This document shows positions 61,446-64,000 of a stretch of 64,000 bases of DNA, piece by piece; positions within the stretch are counted from its first letter, which is position 1; each line of letters begins with the position of its first letter. The notes beneath the pieces were generated by a model. The model was not told the origin of the DNA. It worked only from the letters and a program-made list of their open reading frames with translations, and did not search any database. The DNA comes from an uncultured Eubacterium sp. (GTDB lineage: Bacteria; Bacillota; Clostridia; Lachnospirales; Lachnospiraceae): NCBI GenBank assembly GCA_910585745.1, contig CAJUFM010000005.1, forward strand, positions 1 to 64,000. The letters are read 5' to 3'. The position numbers were made by a program, and so were the translations under genes.

Positions 61446-62183
61446 TCAAGTTTCCGGTGGCACCGCCGGAATCATTGCCACTGCACAAAACATATTTTCT
61501 TCTTCATAAAATTGGCATAATCCATCATACTTATCCACAATTCTTCGAATCTGCCCCACTCCATATCCGTGTCCATCTCCCTCCTTCCCCGAAAGAAGAT
61601 GTGGATTTTTCTCCAGCACGGACTCCGCAATACTATTTTTTACTAAAATGGTTTCATAACATCTTCTGGCAGTAAGACTTACAGATATCTCTGGTTTTGA
61701 CTGAGTTTCTGTCTGCACTGCCCCTTCAATGGCATTATCCAGCAGATTAGAAAGCAGGGATACAAAATCAACACTTTCCATACAGGCAAAGGCAAGATTT
61801 TCAATTTCAGCCTTTACCAGAAGTCCTTTCTGACATGCCTTTTCCAGTTTCTGATTCAGCACATAATTCATTACACTGTTTCCTGTCTCCACATAGGTAT
61901 ATATGCCATTCAGTTCATCCAGTACATGAGAAAGATATTCTTTCGCTTCATCCAAAGCATTTTCCTGAAGGTATGATGTGATTACCATGATATGGTTTTT
62001 CATATCATGTTTAAGCCGTCTCGTATTTTCATGGAGCTTCAGGATCTCTTCCCGCTGTCCCTTCTCATGGGCATAATTGCTCTCCAGCTCCCGGCACCGG
62101 TACTCCAGTTCCAGTTTCTCTGCCAGCAGCTGGTCCAATCTCCCTTCCATCTCCCGCTGTTTCCTTTCTATCTTTCCCATCAT
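61446..62183 (-). CDS. Cytosolic GHKL-type sensor histidine kinase (LytTR partner)
   Basis: A 245-residue soluble kinase: coiled coil (about 5-50), then 'RLKHDMKNHIMVITSYL' with phospho-His59, and an ATPase domain containing 'LLSNLLDNAIEGAV' (N-box) and 'GHGYGVGQIRRIV' (G-box). It has no transmembrane segment, unlike the usual AgrC-type kinases, so it probably senses a cytosolic state or works with a separate receptor. Its ATG overlaps the regulator gene stop by four bases. Confidence 0.88.
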   Translation of the reverse strand: MMGKIERKQREMEGRLDQLLAEKLELEYRCRELESNYAHEKGQREEILKLHENTRRLKHDMKNHIMVITSYLQENALDEAKEYLSHVLDELNGIYTYVETGNSVMNYVLNQKLEKACQKGLLVKAEIENLAFACMESVDFVSLLSNLLDNAIEGAVQTETQSKPEISVSLTARRCYETILVKNSIAESVLEKNPHLLSGKEGDGHGYGVGQIRRIVDKYDGLCQFYEEENMFCAVAMIPAVPPET

Positions 62184-62875
62184 GACATCATATACCTCAC
62201 CAGTTGTTCCCTTGCCTGCTCCCGGCAGCTCCTGCCAATAGGAAGCACATTATTCCCCTTCACTACCACTTCATTGCTGCCAATACGGTAAACCGCCTGC
62301 TGATTCACAAGATATCCTTTGTGGATCCTAACAAACCCATACACACCCAGTTCCCTTTCCACATTTGCCATCGTTTCCCGGATCCGGTAAACCGTATGTT
62401 CCATATGAAGATTGAGATAATTTCCTAATGCCTCAAAATAAAATATTTCCTCCAAGGGCAGTGTAATCAGCTGACTATCACTGCGAAAAGTAAAACGGCA
62501 GTTCCTTTTCTTCCATTCTTCCAAAGCCTCCAGCAAAACAGGCTCCATTTCCTGTTCCACACAACTTTTTCGGATAAACCCAAAGGGATGGTATTGGAAA
62601 GTCTGATACACCAGTGCATCTTGACATGTTACAAAGATCAGTATCGGTTTGCATGGCAGCTGATCCATCCGCGCCGCGATCTCCAACCCGTCAAGCCCTG
62701 GCATATCAATGTCCAGCAACACAATATCCGCACCCACCTGCTGCAATTCCTCCCAAAATATGCATGGATCTGTATAGGTGCGGATCTCCGGATCCCTCCC
62801 CAATATCTGTTCCGCCATTTTACTATACTTTTCACAAAATATATATTCATCGTCACAAATGTATAATTGAATCAT
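62180..62875 (-). CDS. LytTR-family response regulator
   Basis: A 231-residue regulator: receiver with Asp8/Asp9, phospho-acceptor Asp55 in 'IVLLDIDMPGLDG', 'FVTCQD' and 'FIRKSC'. A LytTR DNA-binding domain follows (about 135-230, 'LEEIFYFEALGNYLNLHM', 'FVRIHKGYLVNQQAVYRI', 'VLPIGRSCREQ'). GGAG lies six bases before the ATG. It is the first gene of a six-gene minus-strand block (regulator, kinase, ATPase, ATPase, two permeases), which it probably controls, possibly through the hairpin region at 61358-61445. Confidence 0.92.
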   Translation of the reverse strand: MIQLYICDDEYIFCEKYSKMAEQILGRDPEIRTYTDPCIFWEELQQVGADIVLLDIDMPGLDGLEIAARMDQLPCKPILIFVTCQDALVYQTFQYHPFGFIRKSCVEQEMEPVLLEALEEWKKRNCRFTFRSDSQLITLPLEEIFYFEALGNYLNLHMEHTVYRIRETMANVERELGVYGFVRIHKGYLVNQQAVYRIGSNEVVVKGNNVLPIGRSCREQAREQLVRYMMS

Positions 62876-62891
62876 AGCAATCTCCGCCTAT

Positions 62892-63098
62892 CTACCGAAA
62901 CAGCACACAGTTCCCACTCTCCCGGTAATACTGGATCCTCTCCTGCAACGCCCCTCTGCTGCAGCCCAGCTTTTCACTGAGGCAGTCAAGACAGAGGAAA
63001 TCCACGGCACTCCGGCTTACCATTTTCATATAAATTGCCTTTTCGTCGGAAGTAAGACGGACCCCGCACTGCCGGCAGACATGATGTTTCATCTCCAT
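62892..63098 (-). CDS. Small zinc-ribbon-like protein
   Basis: A 68-residue protein with paired cysteines 'CRQCGVRLT' (about 8-11) and 'CLDCLSEKLGC' (about 36-46) that would form a zinc site, and a C-terminal basic helix 'ALQERIQYYRE'. It has a weak GGGG ribosome site. It is 16 bases upstream of the LytTR gene and 15 bases downstream of the alpha-galactosidase. The family was not identified; such mini zinc proteins are often regulators or adaptors. Confidence 0.6.
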   Translation of the reverse strand: MEMKHHVCRQCGVRLTSDEKAIYMKMVSRSAVDFLCLDCLSEKLGCSRGALQERIQYYRESGNCVLFR

Positions 63099-63113
63099 AA
63101 CCAGATCCCCGCT

Positions 63114-64000
63114 TTATACAAGTCTGCCACGCATAACAATACAGTCAGAGGAAGGTACCGTAACGGCGAATCTTTCCTTATGTACACCGAGCTCCTTATG
63201 CTCCCAGCAGTCATAAAGCGACAACCCCATCCCGGATGCATAAGGAAGTCCCAGATCCCAGAACTGCACTGTCAATTCTCTCTGGGTATCACTGAGATTG
63301 AAAAGCCCTATGGCAAGATCCCCATTATGTAATACTTTTACCAGTACAAAGGCTTCGTCCTCGTTGAACCATTGTGGCTCTACCTTGATGCGATAAGCAC
63401 CTCTTGCCTCTGGATCCTGATTGATAGCAATCAATTCCTTATTTTGCAGGATATTCTTTGTTACATCATTTGCCGAGCGGATATCGCAGCCTATCATAAG
63501 TGGTGAACCCATCATACACCACAGGGAAAAATGTGTCTTATACTGGCTGTCTGTACATCCCCCAATGCGTTCACTGCAGATAAAATCACTATTGCTTCCC
63601 CCATACATTCCTACCACCAGCATGTCCATATCATTGTGGCAGTAATTTCCCGTAAAAGGTTCTTTTTCAATCTGCGAGCGGGCAATATTACAGATGGATT
63701 CCCAGTTGTCCTGAATATCTGGTGTAGAACGATAAGAATGTGCCCCGGACTCGCGGATCCAGTGATGAACATTGTCCTCGCCCCAGTTGCAGGCGGAAAA
63801 GCAAATGTCTCTGCCACAATTACGCAGGGCAAGGTTCATTCTCTTATACAACAGCTCTCCACACATATTTCTCGGTTTAAAACAATAATCGTATTTCAGA
63901 TAATCTACACCCCATGCTGCAAATTGCTTCGCATCCTGAAATTCATGTTCAAAACTGCCTGGATAACCAGCGCAGGTATGGGTTCCCGCACAGGAATACA
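63114..64000 (-). CDS. Alpha-galactosidase, GH27 (5' end outside window)
   Basis: The 3' part of an alpha-galactosidase; the frame is open through base 64000. The edge reads 'YSCAGTHTCAGYPGSFEHEF' and 'WGVDYLKYDYC' (GH27 nucleophile Asp). After that come 'FSACNWGEDNVHHWI', 'RSTPDIQDNW' (acid/base Asp), 'MDMLVVGMYGGSNSDF' and a C-terminal beta domain ending 'DCIVMRGRLV'. GH27 enzymes release terminal alpha-galactose from raffinose-type sugars, or from blood-group B structures in some gut bacteria. It lies next to a LytTR/ABC block on the same strand and 8 kb from the GH98 gene. Confidence 0.93.
   Translation of the reverse strand, partial: YSCAGTHTCAGYPGSFEHEFQDAKQFAAWGVDYLKYDYCFKPRNMCGELLYKRMNLALRNCGRDICFSACNWGEDNVHHWIRESGAHSYRSTPDIQDNWESICNIARSQIEKEPFTGNYCHNDMDMLVVGMYGGSNSDFICSERIGGCTDSQYKTHFSLWCMMGSPLMIGCDIRSANDVTKNILQNKELIAINQDPEARGAYRIKVEPQWFNEDEAFVLVKVLHNGDLAIGLFNLSDTQRELTVQFWDLGLPYASGMGLSLYDCWEHKELGVHKERFAVTVPSSDCIVMRGRLV

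Overview
The window looks like a chromosome segment from a Gram-positive gut anaerobe of the Lachnospiraceae (Blautia / Ruminococcus gnavus type). This is inferred from the style of RpoB/RpoC, the purine-rich AGGAGG ribosome sites, spore-associated genes (CotS-like, YtvI-like), many LPxTG-less secreted proteins with Big2-like lysine-rich domains, glycan-active enzymes (GH43, GH98, GH27) and GHKL/LytTR signalling. Most genes lie on the minus strand. No species can be named from sequence alone.

Layout. 1-4.8 kb: an AT-rich minus-strand operon that matches the ABC-three-component (ABC-3C) plan of anti-phage systems: an endonuclease-like effector, a small middle component and an SMC-like ATPase. 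A DUF1292 protein and an incomplete fifth gene follow, and the fifth gene runs off the left edge. 4.85-8.5 kb: a small membrane protein, an LRR surface protein and a secreted protein with two cellulose-binding-like domains. 8.7-16.2 kb: rpoB-rpoC with its own strong promoter and terminator. 16.3-19.5 kb: repeats, a broken Rpn-type nuclease gene and an AAA/PD-(D/E)XK gene. 19.7-29.7 kb: a DUF885 lipoprotein, then a minus-strand series holding an alpha/beta hydrolase, thyX, glgB, a phosphohexomutase, a PEGA lipoprotein and a CotS-like kinase. 29.9-33.2 kb: a YtvI-like membrane protein and a two-component system. 33.5-36.1 kb: DAHP synthase and a GH43 enzyme on the plus strand.

36.1-40.7 kb is an accessory island. 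An intact tRNA-Arg(CCU) gene is followed 3.4 kb later by a 33-nt exact copy of its 3' half. Between them are phage debris (a YqaJ-recombinase fragment), a truncated nucleotidyltransferase, a PIN-type toxin-antitoxin pair, the remains of a second antitoxin and an ApeA-like HEPN protein. These are candidate defence or maintenance functions. Further gene remnants follow.

41-46.1 kb: a complete response regulator / histidine kinase / ABC ATPase / FtsX-type permease unit, with phased direct repeats in front of the transporter genes. 46.3-55.1 kb: a block of secreted surface proteins with Big2-like, LRR, duplicated carbohydrate-binding-like and DUF6273 domains, then a divergent GH98 endo-beta-galactosidase, suggesting interaction with host glycans. 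55.1-57.7 kb: a PstS-like binding protein, small membrane proteins (one of 46 residues), a cluster of hairpins and a HAD-like phosphatase. 57.7-62.9 kb: a LytTR/GHKL regulatory pair with two ABC ATPases and two ABC-2 permeases. 62.9-64 kb: a zinc-ribbon mini-protein and the 3' part of a GH27 alpha-galactosidase that runs off the right edge.
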